A stretch of DNA of 64,000 bases from Terriglobia bacterium (GTDB lineage: Bacteria > Acidobacteriota > Terriglobia > Terriglobales > Acidobacteriaceae): assembly GCA_020072815.1 (NCBI GenBank), contig JAIQGE010000003.1, forward strand, positions 62,001-126,000, in the 5' to 3' direction. The notes beneath the pieces are model-generated. The model was not told the DNA's origin. It worked only from the letters and a program-made list of their open reading frames with translations, and made no database searches. A program made the position numbers and the translations under genes. Shown here piece by piece: positions 51,597 to 59,900 of this stretch (positions are counted from its first letter, which is position 1; each line of letters opens with the position of its first letter).

Positions 51597-52526
51597 ATGC
51601 GGCCTCCAATTGCTGAGAACATTACCGAGTTAGTGGGTGAAACCCCGATGCTGCACCTGCGTCGCATGACGCCGGCGGGCGCGGCGGACGTGTTCGTCAA
51701 ACTGGAGTACCTGAATCCGGGGGGCAGCGTGAAAGACCGCGCGGCCATAGGGATGATTCAGCGTGCTGAGGCCGAAGGCCGCCTGAAGCCGGGAGCCACC
51801 ATCCTGGAAGCCACAGCCGGGAACACCGGCATCGGACTCGCCCTGATAGGCGTGAACAAGGGCTACCGCGTGGTGGTGTGCGTGCCGGAGAAATTCGCCG
51901 AAGAGAAAGTCAAGATCATGCGGGCCCTGGGCGCAGAGGTGATTCGCACACCGGAAGAAGCCGGCATGCAGGGCGCGATCAAGAAGATCAAGGAAGTCGC
52001 CGCCACCATCCCTGACAGCTTTACCGCACTGCAATTTGAAAACCCCGCCAATCCTGATTTTCACCATGACACTACGGCCGCGGAGATTTTTGCGCAGATG
52101 GACGGCCGTCTGGACGCGATCGTTGTCGGCGTAGGCACGGGCGGGACTTTTTCCGGCCTGGCCCGCTACATGAAAGAAAAGCTGCCGCAGGTGCACACTG
52201 TGGCGGTGGAAACCCAGGGGTCCGTGCTGCAAGGCGGCGCGCCGGGACCACACAAGGTGGAAGGCATTGGCAGCAGCTTTGTTCCCAAGACGTTTGACCG
52301 CAGTGTTTGCGACGAAATCATCATGGTCAATGACCAGGACGCCTTCGCCACGGTGGCCCAGATGGCCAGGCAGGAGGGCATCCTGGGCGGATCCAGCGCC
52401 GGCGCCAACGTCTTTGCCGCGCTGCAGGTGGCGCGCAATCTGGGCAAGGGCAAGCGCGTGGTGACCATTATTCCGGATTCGGCGGAGCGCTACATGTCGA
52501 AAGACATTTTTGCCGGCGGAGTGTAG
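51597..52526 (+). CDS. Cysteine synthase / cystathionine beta-synthase-type PLP enzyme
   Basis: The 309-aa fold-type II PLP enzyme begins at ATG 51597. The PLP lysine is in 'NPGGSVKDRAA', the substrate loop is 'EATAGNTGIGLALIG', and the phosphate loop is 'GVGTGGTFSGLARYM'. The end 'GGSSAGANVFAALQVARNLGKGKRVVTIIPDSAERYMS' is characteristic of the CysK/CysM/CBS family. It uses O-acetylserine or serine. The adjacent cystathionine gamma-synthase/lyase-type enzyme makes a CBS role (reverse transsulfuration, as in MccA/MccB) an attractive inference. Confidence 0.92.
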   Translation: MRPPIAENITELVGETPMLHLRRMTPAGAADVFVKLEYLNPGGSVKDRAAIGMIQRAEAEGRLKPGATILEATAGNTGIGLALIGVNKGYRVVVCVPEKFAEEKVKIMRALGAEVIRTPEEAGMQGAIKKIKEVAATIPDSFTALQFENPANPDFHHDTTAAEIFAQMDGRLDAIVVGVGTGGTFSGLARYMKEKLPQVHTVAVETQGSVLQGGAPGPHKVEGIGSSFVPKTFDRSVCDEIIMVNDQDAFATVAQMARQEGILGGSSAGANVFAALQVARNLGKGKRVVTIIPDSAERYMSKDIFAGGV

Positions 52527-52536
52527 TAACTGGCAG

Positions 52537-52597
52537 AGGAGCTGAAGGACCATGGCAAAGAAGAAAACCACAAGCGGGGTGGAGCGCAGCGACAAGA
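52537..52597 (+). repeat. Duplicated ribosome site and 5' end of the downstream gene (upstream copy)
   Basis: This 61-bp stretch matches 52655-52715 (the ribosome site and first codons of the next gene) with three mismatches. It lies 118 bp upstream of it. The copy carries AGGAGCTGAAGGACC, then ATG at 52552. That ATG opens a mini reading frame of 18 codons (52552-52608) that begins with the same residues MAKKK and stops at TGA. Possible upstream regulatory frame or duplication scar. Confidence 0.8.
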
Positions 52598-52669
52598 CCT
52601 GGGGATGAGAAACAACGTCCGCGAGGCCGACTAGCGTGCCGAGCGGACTGTAGCAGGAGCTGAAGGACC

Positions 52670-53863
52670 ATGGCAAAGAAGAAAATCACAAGCGGTGTGG
52701 AGCGAAGCGACAAGAAGAGGATCGGCTTCGCGACGACCGCCATCCACGTGGGCCAGGAGCCTGATCCTTCCACCGGCGCGGTGACCGTCCCGATTTTTGC
52801 CACGTCCACTTACGTCCAGCAGGGAATCGGCAAGCATAAAGGATACGAGTACGCGCGCGTCTCCAATCCCACGCGGACACGGCTGGAAACCAATCTGGCG
52901 GCGCTGGAAGGTGGCACGTCAGCGCACGTGTTTGCCAGCGGCATGGCGGCGACCGTAGCCGTGACGCAGTGCTTCCTCAAGCAGGGCGACCATCTCATCT
53001 GCGGAGAAAATGTTTACGGCGGCGTTCCACGGCTGTTCAACCAGGTACTGGCCAATTACGGCGTGGAGTTCAGTTATGTGGACACGTCTGACGCCAACGC
53101 GGTGAAGAGAGCCATGCGCTGGAACACGCGGCTGGTCTGGATTGAAACGCCCACCAACCCGCTGATGATTTTGACCGACATCAAAGAGATTGCCCGCATC
53201 GCCCACGCCAAGGGCGCCGAGCTGGTGGTGGACAACACCTTCATGTCGCCGTACTTCCAGCGGCCCATCGAGATGGGCGCGGACATGGTGATGCATTCGA
53301 CCACCAAGTTCCTCAACGGCCACAGCGACGGGCTGGGCGGCGTGATCGTGGCGACCAAGCCGCAGCACGCGGAGAAGCTGGCGTTCATACAGAAGGCTGC
53401 CGGGGCCATCCTGTCACCGTTTGAATGCTGGCTGGTGCTGCGCGGCGTTAAGTCGCTGGCGGTGCGTATGGAAAAGCACGACGAAAACGGCCGTGCAGTG
53501 GCGGAGTTCCTGCGCAAACACAAAAAAGTAAAGAAAGTCATGTATCCGGGATTCAAGGACCATCCGCAGCACGCGCTGGCCAAGCGGCAGATGAGGGGCT
53601 TCGGTTCGATGATCACTTTTGAGACCGGGTCGCTCAGCAACGCCAAAAAAATGCTGGCCAAGGTACGCGTGTGTTCGCTGGGCGAATCACTGGGCGGCGT
53701 GGAGACGCTGATCTCGCATCCCTCAACTATGACGCATGCCGCGCTGGGAATTGCCGGGCGGAAGAAGATTGGGCTGACCGACGGCATGGTGCGCATTTCC
53801 GTGGGGATTGAAGATAAGGAAGACATCATCGCCGACTTGGACAACGCTCTGGCGGCGATTTAG
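52670..53863 (+). CDS. Cystathionine gamma-synthase / gamma-lyase family PLP enzyme
   Basis: The 397-aa protein is a Cys/Met metabolism PLP enzyme (MetB/MetC/MccB/MGL family). PLP lysine is in 'HSTTKFLNGHSDG'; other motifs are 'ATTAIHVGQEPDPSTGAVTVPIFATSTYVQQGIGKHKGYEYARVSNPTR' (as separate segments), 'FASGMAATVAV', 'IETPTNPLM', 'VVDNTFMSPYFQRP' and the end 'SLGGVETLISHPSTMTHA'. Length and motifs suit both CGS and CGL. A CBS-like partner lies upstream, so cystathionine cleavage to cysteine is possible. Start is ATG 52670 in the downstream copy of the duplicated ribosome site. Confidence 0.92.
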   Translation: MAKKKITSGVERSDKKRIGFATTAIHVGQEPDPSTGAVTVPIFATSTYVQQGIGKHKGYEYARVSNPTRTRLETNLAALEGGTSAHVFASGMAATVAVTQCFLKQGDHLICGENVYGGVPRLFNQVLANYGVEFSYVDTSDANAVKRAMRWNTRLVWIETPTNPLMILTDIKEIARIAHAKGAELVVDNTFMSPYFQRPIEMGADMVMHSTTKFLNGHSDGLGGVIVATKPQHAEKLAFIQKAAGAILSPFECWLVLRGVKSLAVRMEKHDENGRAVAEFLRKHKKVKKVMYPGFKDHPQHALAKRQMRGFGSMITFETGSLSNAKKMLAKVRVCSLGESLGGVETLISHPSTMTHAALGIAGRKKIGLTDGMVRISVGIEDKEDIIADLDNALAAI

Positions 53864-53877
53864 CAGCAGGAGCTTTT

Positions 53878-53982
53878 ACCACAGAGGGCACAGAGGAACA
53901 CGGAGCAACAAAGAAGCAACAAAGACAGCGAGCCGCACGACGCTTGAGATTCTGCTCTGTGGTCCTGTGTGCCCTCTGTGGT
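53878..53982. repeat. Large CCACAGAG-type hairpin between convergent genes
   Basis: Arms ACCACAGAGGGCACAGAGG (53878-53896) and CCTGTGTGCCCTCTGTGGT (53964-53982) pair in 18 of 19 positions (one G-G mismatch). The 67-nt spacer contains AACAAAGAAGCAACAAAGAC. The element separates the metB-like gene and cutA, whose stop touches the second arm. It belongs to the dispersed 'CCACAGAG' word family, and may also stop transcription. Confidence 0.75.
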
Positions 53983-54299
53983 CAACTTGTGTTCTTCGCT
54001 ATCCAATCCAGATAGGCTTTGTCGCCTTCCTCGATCTCCAGCATGATGCACTCCGGCAACTCGTACGAATGCAATTCTTCGATGGTGTCACGTACTCGCT
54101 CAAACGCATCGGCCCGGGTCTTGATCAGCAGGAGCCATTCTTCGGCGGTCTCGACTTTGTCTTGCCAGCGATACACAGATTCAATCCTGGGAATAATGTT
54201 CACGCAGCTCGCCAAGCGTCTATCCACGAGTACGCGTGCGATCTTTTTTGCTTCTTCCGCCGAACCGGCGGTCGTGAGTACGATGCTTAACGGGGTCAT
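53982..54299 (-). CDS. cutA: CutA-like divalent-cation tolerance protein
   Basis: From ATG 54299 the protein has 105 aa, the normal CutA size. Family motifs are 'IVLTTAGSAEEAKKIARVLVDRRLASCVNIIPRIESVYRWQDKVETAEEWLLLIKT' (as separate pieces) and the end 'YELPECIMLEIEEGDKAYLDWI'. CutA forms a trimer resembling PII; its role in metal tolerance is uncertain. The frame is open upstream to 54350, but the conserved fold begins only a few residues after the chosen start. It is 14 bp downstream of the next gene on the same strand. Confidence 0.92.
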   Translation of the reverse strand: MTPLSIVLTTAGSAEEAKKIARVLVDRRLASCVNIIPRIESVYRWQDKVETAEEWLLLIKTRADAFERVRDTIEELHSYELPECIMLEIEEGDKAYLDWIAKNTS

Positions 54300-54313
54300 A
54301 TCCTTCTGCCTGA

Positions 54314-54895
54314 TTAAAGATGCGCGCGGGGAAAGCACGCTTTTCTGCACTGCGCAACATTCTCAGATGCGGCGAGGCTGTCTCCGAGCAGATACAGCAA
54401 GCTAGCTTCTGTTGGACGAAGGTCAAGCAGCCGCGTCCCATACTTGAGCTTGAGAACAGCCGCCACTTCGCAATAGCGCGTCCAGCCTTCCCACAAAGCC
54501 AATTCGCGAAATATCTCCTGGGACTCTTTGCGAATGACCGTCCATTTCTCGCCGAGCCCGTCTTTGGCAAAATCCCAGTTGAGAACAAACTCAGGATCGT
54601 CTATTTCCGGCAACTGCTCCGGAGATTGCAGGTGCAGCGACTGAAAAACAGACCAGCGCTTCTCCGCTTCCTTGACTTGTCTTCGGAACGGGCTGTCACC
54701 GGGTTCGTTCCGTTCGATCTCCGCGCCGGTTGGATAATGGACCACGGCGACGAGGGTGGAACAGTTCGGGCACTCGGAGTCGAGCAATTCTTTGTGATAT
54801 TCCACCATGCCTTGCTCGAACGTTCCGCGCCATCCGCAAGGACACGTGAGCAGCTCGCTCTTCCAGGGGCCGTAATAACTGAAATGACGGGCCAT
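54314..54895 (-). CDS. Uncharacterised protein with paired CxC/CxxC motifs
   Basis: ATG 54895 begins 'MARHFSYYGPWKSELLTCPCGWRGTFEQGM', giving 193 aa. The motif CPCGW and, some 30 residues on, 'SECPNCSTL' form a likely zinc ribbon; the rest is helical and rich in Trp/Glu ('VFQSLHLQSPEQLPEI'). No family was recognised. A longer start (up to 55024) would overlap the divergent phosphomutase. The closeness to cutA (14 bp) suggests cotranscription but gives no function. Confidence 0.65.
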   Translation of the reverse strand: MARHFSYYGPWKSELLTCPCGWRGTFEQGMVEYHKELLDSECPNCSTLVAVVHYPTGAEIERNEPGDSPFRRQVKEAEKRWSVFQSLHLQSPEQLPEIDDPEFVLNWDFAKDGLGEKWTVIRKESQEIFRELALWEGWTRYCEVAAVLKLKYGTRLLDLRPTEASLLYLLGDSLAASENVAQCRKACFPRAHL

Positions 54896-55044
54896 GTAAA
54901 TGTGATGTTCCTCCCAGTTAGCGTGCCGCCGGGCCATTTTACAACCGAGCATGCAAACATTCGTGCAGAATGGGCGAATCTGAAGTGTTCTATAATCGCT
55001 GCGATGCGTCCGACCGCAAACCATGCACGACCGGCGTAACTGAA

Positions 55045-56463
55045 ATGCCTGTGTCTTCCCAACAAGCTACGCAAATAAAATTCGGCACCTCCGGCTGGCG
55101 CGCCATTATTGCGGAAGAATTCACGGTCGCCAACGTGCGCCGCGCGGTGGCGGGCATCGCCCGCTACGTGGTCTCCCAGAAGCCCTCCGGCGCGCGCGTG
55201 ATTGTGGGCCGTGATCCGCGCTACATGGGAGAACGCTTTGTGGACATCGCCGCGGAAATCCTTTCGTCGTACGGCGTGCAGCCGCTGGTGATCGCCGAAC
55301 CAGCGCCCACGCCGGCGATTTCCTACGAAGTATTGCGGCTGAAGGCTGACGGCGCCATCAACTTCACTGCGTCGCACAATCCTCCCGAATACAGCGGCAT
55401 CAAGTTCTCGACCTCCGACGGCGCTCCGGCGCTCCCGGAGGTGACTCTCGCCGTGGAGGCGCTGGTTCCGGCGGAAGCTGAGCCGGCCGCGAGTTCGCCG
55501 GCCAAGGCGACGCCCGAAACGGTTGATCCCAAGCCAGCATATCTGGCGCGATTGAAAGAGATCATTGACCTGCCGCTGATACGCAAGTCAGGGATGAAAA
55601 TTGTTTTCGATCCTTTTTGGGGCGCGGCCCGCGGATATTCTGACGACTTGCTGCGCGAAGCCCAGATTCCCGTGGCCACCGTGCATGACACACGCGACGT
55701 GCTTTTCGGCGGGCACGCTCCCGAGCCGGACGGCGAACTGCTCAACGACACACGCGCGCGGATGAAAGCTGCCGGCGCCCGCCTGGGCATCGCCACCGAC
55801 GGCGACGCTGACCGCTTCGGCATCGTGGACCAGGACGGGACGTTCATCCAGGCCAACTACGTGATCGCGGTGCTGTTCGACTACTTGGTGGAGACGCGTG
55901 GCTGGAAGAACGGAGTTGCCAAATCGGTGGTCACCACCAACATGATCAACGCGCTGGCGGAGCACCACAAAGTCGAACTGCATGAGACCCGGGTGGGCTT
56001 CAAGTACATCGGCGAGTTGATCAAGCAGGATAAGATCGCCATCGGCGGCGAAGAAAGCGCGGGACTTTCCATCCGATATCACGTTCCGGAGAAAGACGGC
56101 ATCCTGGCCGGGCTGCTGTGCTGTGAAGCGGTGGCGCGGCGCAATAGGTCATTTCAGGAGCAACTGCGCGGTTTATTTGGCAAAGTAGGTTCCTTTTACC
56201 CGCAACGAGCCAACTTCAGCTTGACGAAGGAACTCCATGAGCAGTTTACTAAGAAGTTAAGGGTTGATCCGGCGGCGATTGGCGAGCGCAAGGTGAAGCA
56301 GGTCGTCCGCACCGACGGCATGAAGCTGCTGTTCGAAGATGGATCGTGGATCTGCTTCCGCCTCTCCGGCACGGAGCCGGTGGTGCGAGCGTATTCTGAA
56401 GCCCGGTCCGTGCTGGACGCGGAAAAACTGGCCGCGGCCGCGAAAGACTGGATCTTTTCTTAG
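55045..56463 (+). CDS. Phosphoglucomutase/phosphomannomutase family protein
   Basis: ATG 55045 gives 472 aa. The alpha-D-phosphohexomutase motifs are complete: 'FGTSGWRAIIAEEFT' at the N-terminus, the phosphoserine loop 'FTASHNPPEYSG', the metal loop 'IATDGDADRFGI', the sugar-binding 'GGEESAGLS', and the C-terminal phosphate site 'FRLSGTEPVVRAYSEA'. It interconverts sugar 1- and 6-phosphates for glycans or glycogen. Specificity (glucose, mannose or glucosamine) cannot be told. It is followed after 22 bp by ftsB. Confidence 0.94.
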   Translation: MPVSSQQATQIKFGTSGWRAIIAEEFTVANVRRAVAGIARYVVSQKPSGARVIVGRDPRYMGERFVDIAAEILSSYGVQPLVIAEPAPTPAISYEVLRLKADGAINFTASHNPPEYSGIKFSTSDGAPALPEVTLAVEALVPAEAEPAASSPAKATPETVDPKPAYLARLKEIIDLPLIRKSGMKIVFDPFWGAARGYSDDLLREAQIPVATVHDTRDVLFGGHAPEPDGELLNDTRARMKAAGARLGIATDGDADRFGIVDQDGTFIQANYVIAVLFDYLVETRGWKNGVAKSVVTTNMINALAEHHKVELHETRVGFKYIGELIKQDKIAIGGEESAGLSIRYHVPEKDGILAGLLCCEAVARRNRSFQEQLRGLFGKVGSFYPQRANFSLTKELHEQFTKKLRVDPAAIGERKVKQVVRTDGMKLLFEDGSWICFRLSGTEPVVRAYSEARSVLDAEKLAAAAKDWIFS

Positions 56464-56485
56464 ACGTACTTTGCTGGGAACTTGC

Positions 56486-56833
56486 ATGGAGCAATGGCTG
56501 GCCAATTCGAAAGCGTGGATCGTGGGCGCGCAGCGCACGCTGGCGACCATGGGCGTGGTGTTGCTGGCCTGCGTGGTTGGGTACAAGGTGGTGTTTGGGT
56601 CGAACGGCCTGGTGGCCTATCACCAGAAGCGCGGCGAGTACCAGCAGCTGCGTCAGCAGATCCAGTCCTTGGAGCGAGAGAACGGCGCGCTCGACGAGCA
56701 GAACAAGGCCCTGAAGGATGATCCCCGGGCGATCGAAAAAGAGGCTCGCGAGCGGCTGCGCTACGCGCGCAAGGGAGAGAAAATCTACACGCTCACCACG
56801 GCGCCGGCGTCGCCAGTCAAGGCCCGGAAGTGA
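56486..56833 (+). CDS. ftsB: FtsB/DivIC-type cell division protein
   Basis: ATG 56486 gives 115 aa. A short cytoplasmic end is followed by one membrane helix (about residues 20-38, 'LATMGVVLLACVVGYKVVF'), a coiled coil ('YHQKRGEYQQLRQQIQSLERENGALDEQ' region, 45-75) and 'DPRAIEKEARERLRYARKGEKIY', the FtsB/DivIC signature. It should be part of the FtsQLB divisome complex. The open frame extends upstream inside the mutase gene, which is rejected as a start. Confidence 0.9.
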   Translation: MEQWLANSKAWIVGAQRTLATMGVVLLACVVGYKVVFGSNGLVAYHQKRGEYQQLRQQIQSLERENGALDEQNKALKDDPRAIEKEARERLRYARKGEKIYTLTTAPASPVKARK

Positions 56834-57028
56834 GGGGCGTTCATTTGCTTCTGTCCTGCAAAGGGCTGATACCTTTTCCGACTTGCGCTAAGTCGCTGGT
56901 TCATATACAACTTTTATGCCGTAACTTTCCTCAGGCATAACACTCCATATCCTGGATCGTAAGGCCATGAGGCTGGGCGCCGTTGGGCCCGCACTCAAAG
57001 AGAATTTCACTCAGGAGACAAGTTAACT

Positions 57029-57379
57029 ATGAAGAAGATCGCGTTGCTGTTCCTTGCTGTAGCGTTCATGGCGTCGGTTTCAATCGCCAAGGACAAGGCC
57101 CCGAAAGCCCAGAAAATTTCCGGTTACGTGAACGACGCCAAGTGCGCCGCCAAAGCCGGGGAAGCCCATGGCGATTGCGCCAAGAAGTGCATCGAAAAGG
57201 GCGAAAAGGCCGTTTTGGTCACTGACTCGGACCACAAAGTCCTGGCCATTGAGAACCAGGATGCCATCAAGGGACATGAAGGCCATCACGTAACCATCAC
57301 CGGCCATGTGAACGGAGATAGCATCCACGTGGAAAAGGTGGCCATGAGCAAGGAACCCAAGTCCGACAAAAAGAGCTAG
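57029..57379 (+). CDS. Small exported protein with conserved Cys (acidobacterial type)
   Basis: The 116-aa protein starts with ATG 57029 behind AGGAGAC. A signal peptide ('MKKIALLFLAVAFMASVSIA') precedes the mature domain 'KISGYVNDAKCAAKAGEAHGDCAKKCIEKGEKAVLV'. This pattern, with Cys residues, His and a strand-rich C-terminal part ('GHHVTITGHVNGDSIHVEKVAM'), is common in small periplasmic proteins of Acidobacteria and looks like an OB-type fold. No activity is known. An inverted repeat TTATGCC/GGCATAA (56914-56940) lies upstream, and a strong terminator follows. Confidence 0.85.
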   Translation: MKKIALLFLAVAFMASVSIAKDKAPKAQKISGYVNDAKCAAKAGEAHGDCAKKCIEKGEKAVLVTDSDHKVLAIENQDAIKGHEGHHVTITGHVNGDSIHVEKVAMSKEPKSDKKS

Positions 57380-57410
57380 TCCGGCGCAAGGTTTCGTTCA
57401 AGATTGCAAG

Positions 57411-57437
57411 GGGCGGCTGGCAAGCCGCCCTTTTTTT
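57411..57437 (+). terminator. Rho-independent terminator
   Basis: GGGCGGCT-GGCA-AGCCGCCC (57411-57430) followed by seven T (57431-57437) is a textbook terminator. It ends the gene at 57029-57379. No A-run precedes the stem, so it works in the plus direction only. Confidence 0.9.
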
Positions 57438-57442
57438 ATTGC

Positions 57443-58225
57443 TTATCGCACCACGCCTTGCAGCGGGGAGCTGGCGGTGGCGTAGAGCTTCCGTGGCATT
57501 CGTCCGGCTTGATAGGCCATGCGTCCGGCGATGACCGCATGCTTCATGGCTTCGGCCATCAACACAGGATCTTCCGCATGGGCGATGCCGGAGTTCATCA
57601 GCACAGCGTCGGCTCCTAGTTCCATGGCGATGGCCGCGTCAGAAGCCGTGCCCACGCCGGCGTCCACGATCAGCGGCACCTCGGTGACCAGCTCGCGCAA
57701 AATCTGGATGTTGGCGGCGTTCTGGATGCCCATGCCGCTGCCGATGGGCGCGCCCAGAGGCATAATCGCGCTGGAGCCGGCGTCAAGCAGCCGTTGCGCC
57801 ACCACTGGATCATCGGAAGTGTAGGGAAGCACGGTGAAGCCGTCTTTGACCAGGATCTTAGTCGCTTCGATCGTGGCTTGCACGTCCGGGTACAGCGTTT
57901 TCTGGTCGCCGATGACTTCCACCTTCACCCAATCGGACAATCCCACTTCCCGCGCCAGGCGCGCCGTGCGGACGGCTTCGTCGGCGGTGTAACAGCCGGC
58001 GGTGTTGGGCAGCAGGAAGTATTTCTTGGGATCAATAAAGTCCAGCAGCGATTCCTTGCTGCGGTCCAGGTTCACGCGGCGGACGGCCACGGTGACCATC
58101 TCCGCGCCGCTGGCTTCAATGGCCCGCGCGGTCTCCTGGCCTGATTTGTACTTGCCTGTGCCTACGATCAAACGGGAACGGAATTGACGGCCGGCGATGA
58201 TGAGAGGGTCCAGAGTCATAGCCAT
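57443..58225 (-). CDS. thiG: Thiazole synthase
   Basis: ThiG forms the thiazole ring of thiamine. The 260-aa TIM barrel contains '[12 protein letters not shown]', '[12 protein letters not shown]', '[23 protein letters not shown]', the Schiff-base Lys in 'WVKVEVIGD', '[35 protein letters not shown]' and '[29 protein letters not shown]'. No thiS, thiF or thiO is in the window and no TPP riboswitch consensus was seen upstream. It converges on the terminator of the preceding gene. Confidence 0.97.
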   Translation of the reverse strand: MAMTLDPLIIAGRQFRSRLIVGTGKYKSGQETARAIEASGAEMVTVAVRRVNLDRSKESLLDFIDPKKYFLLPNTAGCYTADEAVRTARLAREVGLSDWVKVEVIGDQKTLYPDVQATIEATKILVKDGFTVLPYTSDDPVVAQRLLDAGSSAIMPLGAPIGSGMGIQNAANIQILRELVTEVPLIVDAGVGTASDAAIAMELGADAVLMNSGIAHAEDPVLMAEAMKHAVIAGRMAYQAGRMPRKLYATASSPLQGVVR

Positions 58226-58296
58226 ATTGTAATGAATGTCCGCGCGTGGTTGAAGAATATGTCCGCATGATCACGGAGCAAAGGTGACTTCTCTCA

Positions 58297-58701
58297 TCAT
58301 CTCGCAAAAACGACTCGCATCAGCGCCATCCCAAAGGCAAAGGCGAATCCATAGCCAAAGCTTTCCAGTTGGCTGGCAGGCTTATGGTAGGAGCGCAGAA
58401 CAGCGCCGGTTGCCGACATCATGAGCCCAGTGATCGTCGGGCCAATCAGCAAGCTGATGCCGTGAAACCTTGATGGGTGCACAAGTGGATGAGGAAAGAG
58501 CGCCAGGCTGACAACGCCAAAAATGGCCCCAAACAGCATATAACCCACGAAGGCGGCCAGAGGACTCCGCATCCTGGCGTCTGCGAACACTTCTTTCAGC
58601 GATCGCAAGAGCAGGTCCAGGACCGCCGCCGCTACATATTCGACAAGCGCTTCCAGGAGCGGCTCAAGAAGCCACGCCAGTAGCTCTAGGAGGACGTCCA
58701 T
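58297..58701 (-). CDS. Uncharacterised membrane protein, 134 aa
   Basis: The protein starts with ATG 58701 and an amphipathic Leu-rich helix ('MDVLLELLAWLLEPLLEALVEYVAAAVL'). Three hydrophobic helices follow (about residues 47-66 'PLAAFVGYMLFGAIFGVVSL', 78-98 'FHGISLLIGPTITGLMMSAT', 113-130 'FGYGFAFAFGMALMRVVF'). No family was recognised. It lies between thiG and the FGE-fold gene on the same strand; no functional link can be read. Confidence 0.7.
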   Translation of the reverse strand: MDVLLELLAWLLEPLLEALVEYVAAAVLDLLLRSLKEVFADARMRSPLAAFVGYMLFGAIFGVVSLALFPHPLVHPSRFHGISLLIGPTITGLMMSATGAVLRSYHKPASQLESFGYGFAFAFGMALMRVVFAR

Positions 58702-58811
58702 GGTCCATGCCTCGCACAGGTTCGCTTTGTTCTATGAGACGTGCGGACCGGATGAATATTTCAGGCGCGAGTAAGTGGTGGACCGGGTCCCCTGCGATCT
58801 CCTGTTGCTGA

Positions 58812-59531
58812 TTATCGCGTGCCGGATTTTTCCCGCGCGCAGCGGAATCCGACCACGATGCTGCGCACGCCGCTCTTGAGGACGTAGCGCGAGGACACCC
58901 GCGCCAGGCCGCGGGCCACGCCGCGCCATGAGCCCCCGCGGGCCACCCTGTACTCGCCCGTTGCCGGCCCCGTTGGATCGCGCTCCGGACTGTGGCTGTA
59001 GTAATCCGGCGAATAGCGGTCCTGCACCCATTCCCAGACGTTGCCCAGCGTGTCATACAGGCCAAAGCTGTTCGGTTTCTTCTGGCCGACGGGATGAGTT
59101 GTTCCTTCGGAGTTGTCGTGATACCAGGCGGTCTCAGGCAGCAACCCGTAGCGGCATGACTCGTTGCCGCCACGCGCCGCGTATTCCCACTCGGCTTCTG
59201 TTGGCAGGCGATAGATATGGCCGTCGTTGCGGGCGTTGAGCTGTTCGCAAAACTTCTGCGCGTCGGCCCAGCTCACGCCATCCACCGGATGGCTCGGTCC
59301 GGGGAAATAGCTGGGGTTGGTTCCCATCACCTCTTCATACTGGGCCTGGGTCACCTGGAACTTCCCGATTTCAAATGGACGGGTAATCTCGACCGGGTGC
59401 GAAGGCTTTTCTTCGGAGTAACATTCGTTGTCGCCGAGCGAGCATCCCATCATGAAACGGCCGGGAGCAATGATGACGAACTCCATGGCGATTGGCTTGT
59501 GCTGAACTGCGGTCCTGAAAGGGGCGCTCAC
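58812..59531 (-). CDS. FGE-sulfatase (SUMF1) domain protein
   Basis: GTG 59531 (GGAG 8 nt upstream) gives 239 aa with the complete SUMF1 fold: 'MEFVIIAPGRFMMGC', 'EKPSHPVEITRPFEIGKFQVTQAQYEEVMG', 'PSHPVDGVSWADAQKFCEQLN', 'YRLPTEAEWEYAARGG', 'GLYDTLGNVWEWVQDRY' and 'RGGSWRGVARGLARVSSRYV ... VGFRCARE'. Formylglycine-generating enzymes carry two catalytic Cys in that last region; here 'SSRYVLKSGVRS' has none, so sulfatase activation is unlikely. It may be a non-catalytic or different member of the fold. Confidence 0.88.
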   Translation of the reverse strand: MSAPFRTAVQHKPIAMEFVIIAPGRFMMGCSLGDNECYSEEKPSHPVEITRPFEIGKFQVTQAQYEEVMGTNPSYFPGPSHPVDGVSWADAQKFCEQLNARNDGHIYRLPTEAEWEYAARGGNESCRYGLLPETAWYHDNSEGTTHPVGQKKPNSFGLYDTLGNVWEWVQDRYSPDYYSHSPERDPTGPATGEYRVARGGSWRGVARGLARVSSRYVLKSGVRSIVVGFRCAREKSGTR

Positions 59532-59787
59532 GTAAACTGCTCCGCGAACTGAAGTGTTGAGGGCATGGTAACTCTTTCCCGTGGCGGCGATTACTTACGA
59601 AAGGGATGCGACTTGCCTCTATCACACCGGAAATGTGACGGATGTTGTGCTCGCGAAGGAAACTCCTTCGCGTCGCGCCCATCCAGGGGACGCTCATCAC
59701 CACTAGCCAATCTGCGCCGGCGATCCCCGCCGTTCAGAGTGTCGTAAGTCACGATGCATCCGCAGATGGTCGCGGCTCTTGTGGTCA

Positions 59788-59900
59788 TCTCCCGATCTCG
59801 GCGATCACGTTGCGATGACGGCGATGACGTTGGTTGCGATTCTTCACGATTTCCCGATGTCGGCGATCACGTTGCGATGACGGCGATGTCGGCGATTCTT
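59788..59900. repeat. Two diverged tandem copies of a ~60-bp unit
   Basis: The segment beginning CCCGATCTCGGCGATCACGT (59791) recurs from 59853 as CCCGATGTCGGCGATCACGT. Each copy goes on with TGCGATGACGGCGATG and, a few bases later, GCGATTCTT. The offset is about 62 bp. The unit consists largely of GATG/CGATG words. No protein is supported here. Confidence 0.7.

Noticed and set aside
58226-58296. Possible TPP riboswitch before thiG
   Set aside because: The gap is only 71 bp and shows none of the CTGAGA/ACCTGAT-type core segments.
59788-59900. CRISPR array
   Set aside because: Only two diverged copies without constant spacers; it is a tandem duplication.
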